Source: Biomphalaria glabrata (Eukaryota > Mollusca > Gastropoda > Planorbidae). Taken from it: a DNA stretch of 64,000 nt. A program made the position numbers and the translations under genes. This document shows, piece after piece, positions 44,491-55,707 of the stretch; within the stretch, counting starts at the first letter, position 1; each line of letters begins with the position of its first letter. Under the pieces are notes generated by a model. That model did not search any database and was not told the DNA's origin. It was given only the letters and a program-made list of their open reading frames with translations. The DNA lies in contig NC_074717.1 of the NCBI RefSeq assembly GCF_947242115.1, positions 41,312,701-41,376,700 on the forward strand. The letters are read 5' to 3'.

Positions 44491-47400
44491 CGTCACTTTC
44501 GATCCCCAAATATCAGGTCGCCTTACACTATGAGACTTGTAAACAACTGACACACATTAGCGCCAATATTTAAGGTAGTTGCATTAATGAGGTATCAGAG
44601 TTTCAGGATAAAAGGTGGACAACTTCTAAGTCACGGTGATGCTATGTACATAGGTGGCGGTACTATGGAGTTAACCCTCTCCTTATATTGCAAACAAGAT
44701 CGTATCATTTACGTGGTTATGCATAAAATAATGTATGCATGAATTAGAGTTTGAGGCGATCGATCCATTTTATCAGTAGAGTTTTATGAGTATCTTGTTT
44801 TATAGAGCCTTTTGGACTACCGACAAAGGGAGATAACTCATCGATTCGAAAGATTAACAATGAGTGCAGTATTTAGACATGAGAAAATAATTTGCGACCT
44901 GCATACTTCCCACATCTAAAGTTGTATGTTGTTGATTTCCTTATTGGGGTCCCGTGTCATTCTTATTCTTTTTGCAAAACGTATTGATGTTCATTATGTT
45001 GTCAAAGTACATATTGGATATTATATAACATTAATAATAATGGCACTAGAATAGAATATTTTATGGAGAGAAAATAGTGAATTTAACATAACGAAATAGG
45101 TACAAGTTTCGACAAAGAGGCGGCCTTAGGGGGTGGCAAGTAAGGCAATAGCCCCAATCTCCGGACCTAAGGGGGGGGAGGGGGGTGCAGCGAGAGAAGA
45201 TTCGTTTGTCAGAGTCAGCTTCGGAAACCAGACCAGTTCTTATAAAAGAGGGCTTGTTTTGGAAGTCTTTTCCGTCATCTAGGTGATACACATTACCCCT
45301 TTATTGCTAGTACCTACGTAAGAAACTATGTTTTGTAGCAATAATAAGGCCGCCAGCTTTAGAGGCGGAAGAATCCGTTAGCTTGATGTGGCACGGTATA
45401 TATAGTCTACGCCCACGTCTCTCGGGCCCGCGTCTGACACTCGGCCGGGGGCCCGATACTGCTTAAGCCGACCCTTATCACAGGCTTCCTACTTGGCACA
45501 ATCGCAGAACCATTTAATCTATTACAGGTTTTTTTTCTATAAAGTTGTTTATTTCAATGCTTTCGCTTTATAGGTTCCTATTTATTGTATTATTCATAAT
45601 GGCTAATGTGACGTCAAATCCTGTATGTCATTGCTGCTGGGCTGTGTAGCCAGGTGAAATACTGCTCTCTTCTCTAATGTTTGGACCCAAAGACAAGCCT
45701 ATTTCCTTTCAGAACTTAAGTTTCACATTTCCATTTATGTTCACCGTTGTTCTATCTGGCAGCTCAAAGAAACGATGTGTCCTAATGAATTTTAGATTGT
45801 TTAGTTTTAGTGATAGACAAACATTGTGAAGTGAAGTCTGGACAACTTTGTGGGAAGTTAATCTGTTCCATGTGTCGCTACTCTCCCTTGACAGTAAATT
45901 ACATGCTACAAAAGCAATACACTTACATTATTATATTATAATATTATATTATTAAGCTGATACCAAATTTCATCACTGAACTATATAAAGAAGCAAGTAA
46001 ATGTACAGATACATAAACCCTGCGTATGTTACAATAAAGAAATCTGATAATAGAGAACCTCGTGGTCCAACTCCAGGACACAGTTATGGTGTCCCATAAT
46101 TTTAACTTTAAAAAATCTTGTTTATGCCTCTTTGATTCTTTCCGGATCTCAAATCATCACTTTGGACACCTACAGCTGAAATGAATTTTTCAAATTATTA
46201 ACAGAGGGTGAAGGATCTGTATTTAAGTATTTTGTCTACCGTTCAATAAGATCTGGGATGAACCATTTTAAAAAGGGAATGGTTAATATATGTGCATATT
46301 TGATACAGAAAAAAAAGTTGAACAATTTGATTGAGTGCTGGTTACTTAATTGTAGTAGGCTTAAAGTTAATTAAGATTGGATTTAGAACAATTGCTTGTT
46401 AGTATTATAGAATAAATATATAGGCCTAATATACATGTATCATAAACAGATGGTTTATTTTCTTTGACAATAAGCATTTGCAGTCAAATTGTAAACGTAT
46501 GATTTTTCTCACTCGCCTTAGATATTAAAAGAAACATTTATTAAAATGAGATATGTTCTCCAGTAGTAGGGGCAGGCAATGCACGTTTTTCTACGTGTTT
46601 CTTTTATACTGGATTGTCTCGCTTTAGACATCCGCTTATCATATGTTTAACATGACTGGTCAGGTGACAGTTTTCCTAGCAAATACTTCATTTAAAGTTA
46701 TAATTATATTTATTTTTTAAAAATAGGAGGCTCAATGTCAATGTTTCTTTCTATTCATTATTTTATTGACCATTTTCAAAACGTAGTTAAAACAATATGA
46801 TTTAGTGTGGAAATAAAAAATTACGCAGTCGTGACATCAATGGGAATAACCATTGCAGATTGATACAACATTGTTACATATATAAAAAGAACATAAATAT
46901 ACTACATCTTCACACCCAGTAATACACTTCTTTTATTTCAATTCATTAATAACAAGACATTCCATTTAAAATATACTAAAAATAAATACAACATTGAACT
47001 ACATTAACAGATCAACAAACTTTTCATTAAATATTCAATCAAGATCATTTGAAATATTGTTAGAAGCATAATTAAATCTGGATATTAATTTCGATCAAGT
47101 GACATTCATTCTGACTCAAAAAGGAATTATCATACAAAAAGGCCAAACTATGCCACAATACAGAAAACGTTAAGAAAATTTTACATTGAACTTAAACTCT
47201 ACTTCAATAACAATTGGAATCGATCATTAAGTAGAATGTACATTTTTAAACTTGCGCTTCCTAAAGTAGTCCCAGTTCAACCATCTTTTTATTCAACAAT
47301 TCATATTTAGTGACGGAGCGATTAAAAAAAGAATAGATCTGATTAGCATCTATCATATTTCAAATAGATTTGTTAGTGATATGGCAATAGACAATAGTAA

Positions 47401-48699
47401 ACATAGACAGCAATAGGTATTCATTTGTAGAGGAATCTCAATTCTTATCTAACTATATTTTGTTTTATATCACTGACAATTTAAAGGACATTTCCAAGTC
47501 TTCCTGCTGGTGGTGTAGGTGTATGTGTGTTTTATTTATTTTTCGGGGGGAGGGGGCTAATAAAAAAGCAATTTAAGATGAGGGGAAACTGTAAGGTATT
47601 TGCTATAGTTGTCGTCCACATCGTAACATTAATTCTAAATAAGCACTAAATCTTACGAAAAACAAAGTCTCAAAGAGGAAAAACAATGAGATTGTTTCTT
47701 TTAACTAGATGTTGCTTCTATTGGTTTGTTCAATAGTTTTAGTCAAAGTGTCAAATGTCCTATAAATCATTTGGCACCACATATATCTCCAAGCCAAATA
47801 CCCGGAGAAAACATAAGTCTACATTTCCTTGTTTCTGATACCCGCACAGCATTTCGCTGTCATTTTTCTCACAGTCTTGGATTCCTCATTATGAATATAG
47901 ACAGTTCAAATTACTATTTTAGAGTTTACACCTAAAATAAAAAATAGGATCTGGCATCGTTGAATATATAGATCTCGCTTTTCTATTATTTATAACAATG
48001 TCATATGGTGTGCAATGTGTTTATCAATAAACATTACATAACATAACATAACATAACATTACATAGCCATACTGTTAATTAAGTCTGTAATACCTGACTA
48101 CAACGAAAAGTGAGATATCAAATTAAATACAATAAATTGAAATGATTGGAATCAAAGAAAGAGCCATGACCAGCGAACTAAACCTTGAGATGAAACAAGA
48201 AAATATTGACAAAATATTTTTAAAAAGCAAGGATTATCTATCTAACTTTTCACTTACAACCATATATCGCAATACTTTTGGATTTTTTTCCCCTTTTCGA
48301 TATCCAACAAATTATTAATTACCAATGATTAATTTTTCATTGGTAGGGGAAGTGGGAGAAATACTGTATACAAACAATGTACGAGACGGAGTGGGTTAAT
48401 ATAAGTTTTGTAATAAACTTTTTAAAAAGAGAATGATTGTTTGACTATATTATTTTTTCTTAATAATCCTTAATATAGAGAATTAAAATAAATAGAAATA
48501 TCATTCATATACATAAAGATTAAATGTCTGTGATTGTGCAACAACATGGTAAGTTTGTTAATTTCTTAAAAATACACACACTTTTAATGGTAAACATCAC
48601 ATTTTTTGTGTGCAATTCTTGAAAATATAAAGTTTTGTAGGCAAAAGTTACTTTTTGTAAGAAATACTAAATCGACTTCAGTTACTTGCCCCTATGCGT
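44491..48699. other. AT-rich intergenic DNA between the 43-bp array and ZNFX1
   Basis: Contains a diverged S4 repeat (45637-45712), a GC-rich patch near 45400-45480 of unknown nature, a short acata microsatellite (48035-48062) and a partial R1 repeat (48285-48425, minus). No exon recognised. ATTAAA on the minus strand at 48593-48598 is a possible ZNFX1 polyadenylation signal. Confidence 0.45.
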
Positions 48700-51600
48700 C
48701 TAGATTTGTAATTTCGTAAACTTGTCATCAAGAAGGCAATATGGACATTGCTTGACAGGTGGGTCTGAGACTTCTATAGAATGTCCACAGGGAAATGTCA
48801 TTTTTTTGGCATGACATTCCTTGCAATGCCATTTGTGAGTGTCGAGGTTTTTGTGACATTCAAGCACTCCGATATGTCCACATGTTAATCTGTACCTTAC
48901 AACACTTTGGCATGGTGGGCACGGTTCGCTGCATTTTCCCGAACATGGATGTCTACCTCCAGCACATAGTTTGGGACATTGATGAGAACATGTCTGTTTT
49001 CTAAATCGGATTGGTAGTAAATGTTGCGAGCTTACAATGTTAAATTTGCTTCCGCAAATGTGGCCACATAATCTGAGAGTATTGTCACATGACGTTGGGC
49101 ATTCTGCTAGACAGGGAGCTGGGCATTTATGTCCGTTCTGGCATTCTTTCTGGCATTTCTCGTGGCACCCTAAAATGTATGTAGGTTTAACGGAACAGCA
49201 TGGCACATTACTGCAGACGTGACCGCAGTTCAGTTTTTCTAGACAGGGAGGACAACTTTGCGAGCATTTTCCTTTACACTTATGTCCCTTTAAGCAAAAC
49301 TTTTGGCATTCTTCAACACAAGAATAGGAAGATGCAGAAGAATATAAGCTGCATTTAACTTTGAGAATGTGATTGCATTTGAGTTTGACTTCGATTTCTG
49401 TTGAGCATGGGGGACATTGCTTGGAGCATACACCTTTACAGGCATGTCCTTTAGGGCACTTTTTCTCGCATGGTTCTTTACAAGGCAAAGTATCGTGGCT
49501 AACAGCATGGCACAGGTAAGTACAAATGTGACCACAAGACAAAGGAAGCTTACAAGCTTGTCCGCAGCCTCCAGCTTTCACCAAATCAAAATCTGAGGCA
49601 TCTTTTACCAGAGTGACACGTTGATGGTGCTTGCAGCATAATCTTAGAACTTGGCCTAGTTCTGAATGGCTTTGTGCAGTGGCTTGAATTTTCGACCAAA
49701 GTGAGCTGTGTTGAGAGAGAAGATCTATGTTCCCGATGACGTACATACCATACTGCGCCCTTGACAAAGCCACACAGATGCGGTTGTCTGTGCTCAGAAA
49801 GCCAACACTTCCTTGAGTATTGCTGCGGACCAAAGAAAGCAATATGATTTTATTTTGTTCTCCTTGGAAGTTGTCCACTGTGGAGACGCGAATTCCTTGG
49901 AGACGATGTGTTCGCATATTTGCCAGGCATTCCTTTATAAGGTTAACCTGACCTCCATACGTCGCAAGAATTGTTATCTCCCCTGCTGAATAGCCCTGGA
50001 TTACTAAGTACAGTGCCAGCTTTAGCAGGTACTTAGCCTCGTATTCATTTAGTTTGCTTCTGCTATTCTGGATCACGCCTTCATGTCTGTCGTGATTGAT
50101 GAAGAAAATGTCTTTGTGCATGCCCATCACGTGATCTCTCCCATGAACTGAGCTGCTGTCCTTTAGCGCTGGGTAAATGTGTTTCATGTACTTCGATATC
50201 TCTGGTCTCATCCGATGCTGCTCCGTTAGCTGAACGCAGCTAATGTTGTTTTTCACGAGCCTCTCAAAGAGAGAGATTTCCAATCCGAATTTTTTTGCCA
50301 GCTGGTAGACCTCAGTCTTTGGCCTTAGTTGCTGGTGGTCTCCGATGAGAATCAAGTGCTGACAATGCTCACTCAGCGCTGTGACGATGTGTGCTTCTAG
50401 GACCTCAGCAGCTTCCTCTACCACAACAATCTTGGGACCGATTTTTTGTAGCACTTTACGATGTTTGGCCGCACCAGTCGTAGTCATGCCGATGACCTTT
50501 GACTGTTTTAAAATATTGACATCTTGCATCTCTCTCTGCTCAAGTTTGATTTTGAGCACACTTTCATATTCTTCAACAAGGGCTTTTAGTTCAGCATTCA
50601 GGGAAGAGTGGTATTTTAGAAGCCAGCACTTGTAGAGCCTATACTTCTCTGAAAGAGAGAGCGTCCAAATGTTAACAACTGAGTTTTCCTCCTTTGTAGT
50701 CATTGGTTTGCTAACCCTCAGCAGTCTAATCACTTGGCTGAAGGTTAGCTTTTTCTGCACTTCCTGCCAAGCTTCTCTGTGGCTGACCTCTTGGGTCACA
50801 TCACTTGTTATATCTATACCTAGAAGATGACACTTCTGTAGCAATGACGTCTGTGATCTAACTACCCTGCTACGTGGCGCCTGTTTTCTATCATCTTCAT
50901 CATCGCTCTCGTCGTCAAACTGCCTCTGTTCTCTAATGCGATTATATTCCTCAGAGTCGTCAAATAGCTGATTGTGCTGCCAATTGCGCTGAATTTCTTC
51001 AATAGCAGCAACCATCTCATTCACATTAGATCCCAGGAGCCAAGCTTTTAAATTACCATAATGTCTTATTATTTTTTGGTAGACTTCTGGGTTGACATAT
51101 TCTTTTAATTCCCTTTCACTAATTAAACTCGTTGAGTTTAATATCCCAGTCTTTTTTTCATACCGTTTTAACCAAAATCTGTAAACTTTCTTTCTTTGTT
51201 CTACTGGAATTATGTAACGAAAATTAAGATGGGTATCGTTCAAACTCGTAGTTTCTGAGAGAAAGAGCTTTACGAGATGTGCTTCTACGACTAACTGAAT
51301 GTGGTTTTCAAGCTCTAGTTCAGACGCGCACAACCAATGCCTTATACTTTTGCCAGAGGTCTGGTTGAATTGGTGAGAATGGCGCAAGGACATACATCTC
51401 TGTAATGATTTTTCTGAAATAATTGACAGATGTGAGATCTGTATCTTGTCAGCCAGTGCTTTAATTTTCTTTCCTATTTCATCCATTTCTCTGTGGCAGT
51501 CTCTGATACAGTTTATTGTAGATCTAGAATCTCTTTGCTTTGAACGAAGCTCTTTTAAATTAAATTGTTTTAATTTGACGGAATCATTCTTCCCTCCGAC

Positions 51601-53163
51601 TCTAACGATTCCGTCGCCACAAAACGGAAGCATCTCCTCCAGGAACTGATCCAGCGCGTGATTTGTGTAGCAGACGACTAGAATGGGGCTACCAGCTGCG
51701 CTGGTGTTGGCCAGATTTTCCAGCAGTGATCTCATGACTTTGAGACCAACGAACGTTTTTCCGGTCCCGGGTGGCCCTTGCAGAAGGGTCAGTTCTTTCG
51801 TCAGTGCTGCTTTAACGGCCATATATTGGTGCTCGTTGAGGCAGACGTAGGCTAAATCAGGCCAATTTTCAGTTTTAATAACCTGCACAGTGCTTGATAT
51901 TCTGCGTGTCTTAACAATACATGATAGATTGTATTGTGTCTGTCTTTTCAAATATGCTGGAGCATCTATTTCTTTCTCGCAGCGGACGAGATATTGTTCC
52001 ATGGGCAGACGCTTCTCAACCATTTCTTGCAGTCCTTCTAAGACATGGCGGTAAGCTTCAAAGAATGAGGGATTCTCAGTCAAGGTTAAAGCCTCCTCAC
52101 TCGAAAAACCATAGACGTCCTCCAGACAGTTCTGAAACCGGACTCTTAAGATCCCCTTTTTTATTTCGCTCCTATCCATCTGAGTGACAGTGGCGTAGAT
52201 GATTGTCTTAAAATTATTATTGGTTAGGCAAATAAGACTTCCGAATATAAGTCTTCGGTCCGAGTCCCATCGAACTTTCTGGAGCTTCGACATGTCCAAC
52301 ATAAGAATGTGGTCTATGCCATTGAAAACTTCCAAACCTATAATCTTCACATTTTCATAAAAGAGCATATCAGAGTCTTCAGGGGCGGCTCCATTTATTT
52401 GATACTTTCCTATTCCTTCCCTCAACGGTTGGATAAAGTCTTCCCGCATGAGTCGGAACATCACATCAAAGTAGTGGTCAACATCTCGATACGCTCCAGT
52501 AGTTTTATTGGCTCGAAGGAAGGGGGTGAAATCGGTGTTCAAGTCGCGGCTCGTTGGGAAGATGGAAACATCTCTGATGTCATCGGGGGGCTCATCGTCA
52601 TCGCGCCATTTTCTCAGATGGCGTCTTTCCTTCTTTGCCTTAATTTGACCTGACGTAGTAAACATTTCCAGAGCATTTTGGAGCAGTTCTTCGTCACACC
52701 GTAACTTCTGGTAGTTATTGTATATAAACTTGAGTATTTCCAGGCAATTTTCTGTGAGTGTTGGCGCCTTTCGAATTGTTTCAATAATAAAATGTAAACA
52801 TGTCTCAGCCTCCCCTTTACCGTTGATGTTATTGTGATGCCTTAAAAATGTTATCACGTGGTCATAAAATCTGGTGGTAGCCAATATTGTGAGCAGTTTT
52901 GTCAAGCTCTGGTCATAGTTTGAAACTTGTAAAACTGATTTTAGAGACATCATTAAAAGTTCAAGAGAATAATTGTCAATGGAACCTGAGTTTAGAAATT
53001 TCTCAAGTTCTGGAATATTTGACAGCATCCAAGCGATAAGTTGTGAAGGATCATTCTGAAGTCTCGCCCAATCCCTTAGGCGTCCTAAGCCGATGAATCC
53101 CATAGGACGCTCACCAGTTTGTGGCCGTCGGGCATTGGGATAACGAAATCTTGAGGGATTCAT
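48700..53163 (-). CDS. ZNFX1: ZNFX1-type superfamily 1 RNA helicase with NFX1 zinc fingers
   Basis: 1487 residues in one exon. Order: conserved N-terminal region (1-440, with GRLRDWARL and the HLRKWRDDDEPPDDIRD linker near 182-198); SF1 helicase core with Walker A GPPGTGKT (463-470), motif Ia CYTNHALDQF (498-507), a 370-residue insertion with an acidic patch (734-760), motif II VVEEAAE (914-920), motif III GDHQQLRP (941-948), motif IV QHRMRPEIS (982-990), motif V STVDNFQGEQ (1094-1103), motif VI NRICVALSRA (1127-1136); then Cys/His-rich NFX1-type fingers (1200-1475), e.g. CGQACKLPLSCGHIC. Human ZNFX1 is longer (about 1900 aa) and acts as a dsRNA sensor at mitochondria; worm ZNFX-1 acts in small-RNA inheritance. 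An antiviral or small-RNA role here is inference. The ATG at 53163 is preceded by a good acceptor (tttcag at 53178-53173), so a 5' untranslated exon probably lies upstream. All motifs are intact. Confidence 0.93.
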   Translation of the reverse strand: MNPSRFRYPNARRPQTGERPMGFIGLGRLRDWARLQNDPSQLIAWMLSNIPELEKFLNSGSIDNYSLELLMMSLKSVLQVSNYDQSLTKLLTILATTRFYDHVITFLRHHNNINGKGEAETCLHFIIETIRKAPTLTENCLEILKFIYNNYQKLRCDEELLQNALEMFTTSGQIKAKKERRHLRKWRDDDEPPDDIRDVSIFPTSRDLNTDFTPFLRANKTTGAYRDVDHYFDVMFRLMREDFIQPLREGIGKYQINGAAPEDSDMLFYENVKIIGLEVFNGIDHILMLDMSKLQKVRWDSDRRLIFGSLICLTNNNFKTIIYATVTQMDRSEIKKGILRVRFQNCLEDVYGFSSEEALTLTENPSFFEAYRHVLEGLQEMVEKRLPMEQYLVRCEKEIDAPAYLKRQTQYNLSCIVKTRRISSTVQVIKTENWPDLAYVCLNEHQYMAVKAALTKELTLLQGPPGTGKTFVGLKVMRSLLENLANTSAAGSPILVVCYTNHALDQFLEEMLPFCGDGIVRVGGKNDSVKLKQFNLKELRSKQRDSRSTINCIRDCHREMDEIGKKIKALADKIQISHLSIISEKSLQRCMSLRHSHQFNQTSGKSIRHWLCASELELENHIQLVVEAHLVKLFLSETTSLNDTHLNFRYIIPVEQRKKVYRFWLKRYEKKTGILNSTSLISERELKEYVNPEVYQKIIRHYGNLKAWLLGSNVNEMVAAIEEIQRNWQHNQLFDDSEEYNRIREQRQFDDESDDEDDRKQAPRSRVVRSQTSLLQKCHLLGIDITSDVTQEVSHREAWQEVQKKLTFSQVIRLLRVSKPMTTKEENSVVNIWTLSLSEKYRLYKCWLLKYHSSLNAELKALVEEYESVLKIKLEQREMQDVNILKQSKVIGMTTTGAAKHRKVLQKIGPKIVVVEEAAEVLEAHIVTALSEHCQHLILIGDHQQLRPKTEVYQLAKKFGLEISLFERLVKNNISCVQLTEQHRMRPEISKYMKHIYPALKDSSSVHGRDHVMGMHKDIFFINHDRHEGVIQNSRSKLNEYEAKYLLKLALYLVIQGYSAGEITILATYGGQVNLIKECLANMRTHRLQGIRVSTVDNFQGEQNKIILLSLVRSNTQGSVGFLSTDNRICVALSRAQYGMYVIGNIDLLSQHSSLWSKIQATAQSHSELGQVLRLCCKHHQRVTLVKDASDFDLVKAGGCGQACKLPLSCGHICTYLCHAVSHDTLPCKEPCEKKCPKGHACKGVCSKQCPPCSTEIEVKLKCNHILKVKCSLYSSASSYSCVEECQKFCLKGHKCKGKCSQSCPPCLEKLNCGHVCSNVPCCSVKPTYILGCHEKCQKECQNGHKCPAPCLAECPTSCDNTLRLCGHICGSKFNIVSSQHLLPIRFRKQTCSHQCPKLCAGGRHPCSGKCSEPCPPCQSVVRYRLTCGHIGVLECHKNLDTHKWHCKECHAKKMTFPCGHSIEVSDPPVKQCPYCLLDDKFTKLQI

Positions 53164-53175
53164 CTTAATAGTCTG
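53164..53175 (-). promoter_or_regulatory. Splice acceptor and short 5' UTR before ZNFX1 ATG
   Basis: Reading on the minus strand, a pyrimidine-rich stretch ends in ttgcatttcag, then nine bases lead to the ATG at 53163. The acceptor cag is 53175-53173. This suggests that the single coding exon is joined to an upstream untranslated exon that I cannot place. Confidence 0.55.
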
Positions 53176-53469
53176 AAATGCAACAAAAATGTCAGGTCTT
53201 TATCTATTTACATTTAGAAATTAGGATTTTAAAAAATAATTATGTATGTTATTTCAATGAAGGATAAGAATTACAGGAGTAGCTATCAGCAATTAGCTAG
53301 TAGTAATTCTTTTTAATAGTATATTGTCATGTGTTTACCATTTCAAAATATTTTTTTCTGTACTAAGATATTTTTATTAGATAGTGTTTTTTTTTTTTTT
53401 TGGTTGTCTTTTTTAAAATAATATTTAAAATGTATATGAATTACACGCATTTGTGTTTTTCTTCTAGTT

Positions 53470-53720
53470 TCTTGTTCTCATGTTTATGTTGGAGTGTTCA
53501 GATGACTAGACCAATACATGAGATGAACTCGTAGAGATTTGTGGTAGCTACTTACAAACATTGAGCTGGACATAGATACACTCATAAAATCTCATAAATC
53601 AACCTAGGCTCATCCAAGTCATTAATTTTTTAACTTTTATTTTAAACTACTTCTTCTTCCTCGTTCTCATTGTTATGTTGGAGTGTTCATATGACTAGAC
53701 CAATACATGAGATGAACTGC
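53470..53720 (+). repeat. Duplicated 60-bp block upstream of ZNFX1
   Basis: ttatgttggagtgttca-atgactagaccaatacatgaga at 53486-53526 recurs at 53672-53711. Confidence 0.7.
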
Positions 53721-53960
53721 GCAGTGGTTTCCAAATCACGGAGCTCTCCATATAGTTTTCTTTCTATTGGGGTGATTTGGGGCCAGTGTCTTGTTCGGAC
53801 CTCTTGTTAAAGAGAGCAGTTTTGAAGGACATGGTCAGCATTCTATGGTGACACTCCACATGGTCAGATTTTACTGGTTCCAATTTTGAGCTTCCGGTAC
53901 ATATGTTGTCTCATTCTGTTGTGTCCGGTATGAGTCGAGGGCTTAGACGTTGATCTTGTC
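53640..53960 (-). mobile_element. LINE 3' fragment, RNase H-bearing family (I/Jockey-like)
   Basis: Minus strand: HTGHNRMRQHMYRKLKIGTS, a decayed PCG..P..ADHVLQNC knuckle, TRHWPQITPIERKLYGELRD and LETTAQFISC, the usual C-terminus of this group. About 480-800 bp upstream of the ZNFX1 ATG. Confidence 0.65.
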
Positions 53961-54128
53961 GGGATAGCTTAAAACAAGCATCATCTTTCTAGTGATCCGT
54001 GGGAGATCCTATATATTTCTCATTTATTTTATTTACTATGAGTTTCTTCATTTCTTCTGTATAGAGTGCAATGGTTAATTGTGTGTCAGCCTTCTCATTT
54101 CCTTTTAGTTCTATATGTGTGAAACAGT

Positions 54129-54435
54129 ATTTTTTTTTGCTGTTGTTGTTGAGTTTTATAGATGCTGTCCTGGGTCCTTATGTACAGTTTGTGTTTAATA
54201 AGTATACATTTACAGAAAATTGTTTTGTGGTAAACTTTCATAACATGATTAAGATAATGCATTTTTTTTTGCTGTTGTTGTTGAGTTTTATAGATGCTGT
54301 CCTGGGTCCTTATGTACAGTTTGTGTTTAATATGTATACATTTACAGAAAATTGTTTTGTGGTAAACTTTCATAACATGATTAAGATAATGCGTTTAAAT
54401 GTGTTATTTATATAGTATTTTTTTTTGCTGTTTTT
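54129..54435 (+). repeat. 132-bp tandem duplication
   Basis: Two near-identical copies (from tttgctgttgttgttgag to catgattaagataatgc) starting at 54139 and 54271, plus the T-rich start of a third at 54427. Confidence 0.9.
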
Positions 54436-54519
54436 TTTTTTTTTTTGTAATAGAAAAAGAGATCCAATCTATTGTCAAACACAGCTTGTGGGAGAGGCGA
54501 ACACAATTAGACACAAGAC

Positions 54520-54680
54520 TATTATTATCTCTTATACTTTGAAAAATTATAACGGTCACGCTAGAGTTTTCCTAATGTGGCCAACAACCTAGTCATTCTT
54601 TTCCCAATGTTACACATCAACTGCCTAATTTCTAGGAAAATCGTTAGAACCAGTTTCCAGAAGCATGTCCATCTCTGAGG
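54520..54680 (+). repeat. Interspersed repeat R2, copy 3
   Basis: gaaaaattataacggtcacg, ctagagttttcctaatgtgg, tttctaggaaaatcgttaga. A fourth copy is at 54990-55090. Confidence 0.6.
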
Positions 54681-54989
54681 TTGTAGGTTTTGCCTACTCG
54701 GAATGTGTGACTATAAAACAGGTATTGTAATAGTGTGAAAGATAAAATGAAAATCATACTTTTTTTTTAAAGTAAATATCTCCTTTATATAACAGATAGA
54801 AATGTGTACCAGTGTTCATGGACAATTTATGTTATATTTTTAAAATTTAAAAATGTTACCCCTTCAATTATAAAAAGATTCGCAAAATATTTCTGAATAT
54901 TAATTTATTAAACTCTTCAATGAATAGTATCCACATGTAGAAATACCCGAAGACGTATAAATATTTTCTCGTTCTCCTACCCAAATCTA

Positions 54990-55090
54990 TTATTTATTTT
55001 TTTTTAAATATAACGGTTAAACTAGGGCTTATCTAGTGATGTCTACGAGCTAGTAGTTCTTTCACCTAGGATATGCAGCAACTGTCAACT
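54990..55090 (+). repeat. Interspersed repeat R2, copy 4
   Basis: aaatataacggttaaactag, gagctagtagttctttcacc, atgcagcaactgtc. Confidence 0.5.
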
Positions 55091-55099
55091 GAGAGACTA

Positions 55100-55690
55100 T
55101 AATTTTACAGGTTATTTCCCTTATTCGATATTTTAAAAAGAAATAAATTACCAATAATTAATGACTGATTTGAATTGGTTTTATTGATCTACGCTTTGTA
55201 GCTTATCTTATCTTATATAATACAGACGTTACTTCAAAAAAAGAAGATGATTACGTCCTACGCGTCATGCATTCAGTCATGCATATTAACCAATGACTTA
55301 AATTCTGCCAAGTCACTGGTTTTCCTGGCTAGTTTTTGTTAGATAAAAATAAATAATTGTTTAAAGCATCAAGTTGATCGGAGAATGCGTGAGAGAGAAA
55401 TAGCGTTAGCAATAATTTAAGGAGACAACAAATTTAGTCATATCTGTGAATACTGAAGGAATATATTTCCTTGCTGGTATAAAAATAAAATAATTAATTA
55501 CCAGCAATTAATTGACTATTCGGTTACCTTTTTTTTTTTTTTTATTGATTCATGTCTTGTCTATACCAATGAATAATTGTGCGAAGTTTCATCTGATCCG
55601 AGAATAGGGTGTGGGAGAAATAACGTGTACACACTTTTCGACAGACTGACAGACAGACAGAGTTGATACAGGCTTTGTAAAAATGAGATT
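55100..55690 (-). repeat. R1 repeats interrupted by a CR1-like LINE 3' end
   Basis: R1 parts at 55100-55200 and 55470-55690 (tgatccgagaatagggtgtg, gacagacagacagagttgat). Between them 55203-55345 is the reverse complement of the LINE end at 25540-25700 (tgcattcagtcatgcatatt, ggacgtaatc on the other strand). Confidence 0.6.
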
Positions 55691-55707
55691 TAAACGTATC
55701 CCTATAT

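Noticed and set aside
45400-45480. GC-rich patch as a possible RNA gene or CpG promoter
   Set aside because: Only about 80 bases, with no adjacent exon or stable structure that I could support.
48795-52653. Plus-strand open frames over ZNFX1
   Set aside because: Antisense shadows of a clearly coding minus-strand gene.
54071-54415. 114-codon repeated membrane-like protein
   Set aside because: It is a 132-bp tandem duplication, AT-rich, open on both strands.
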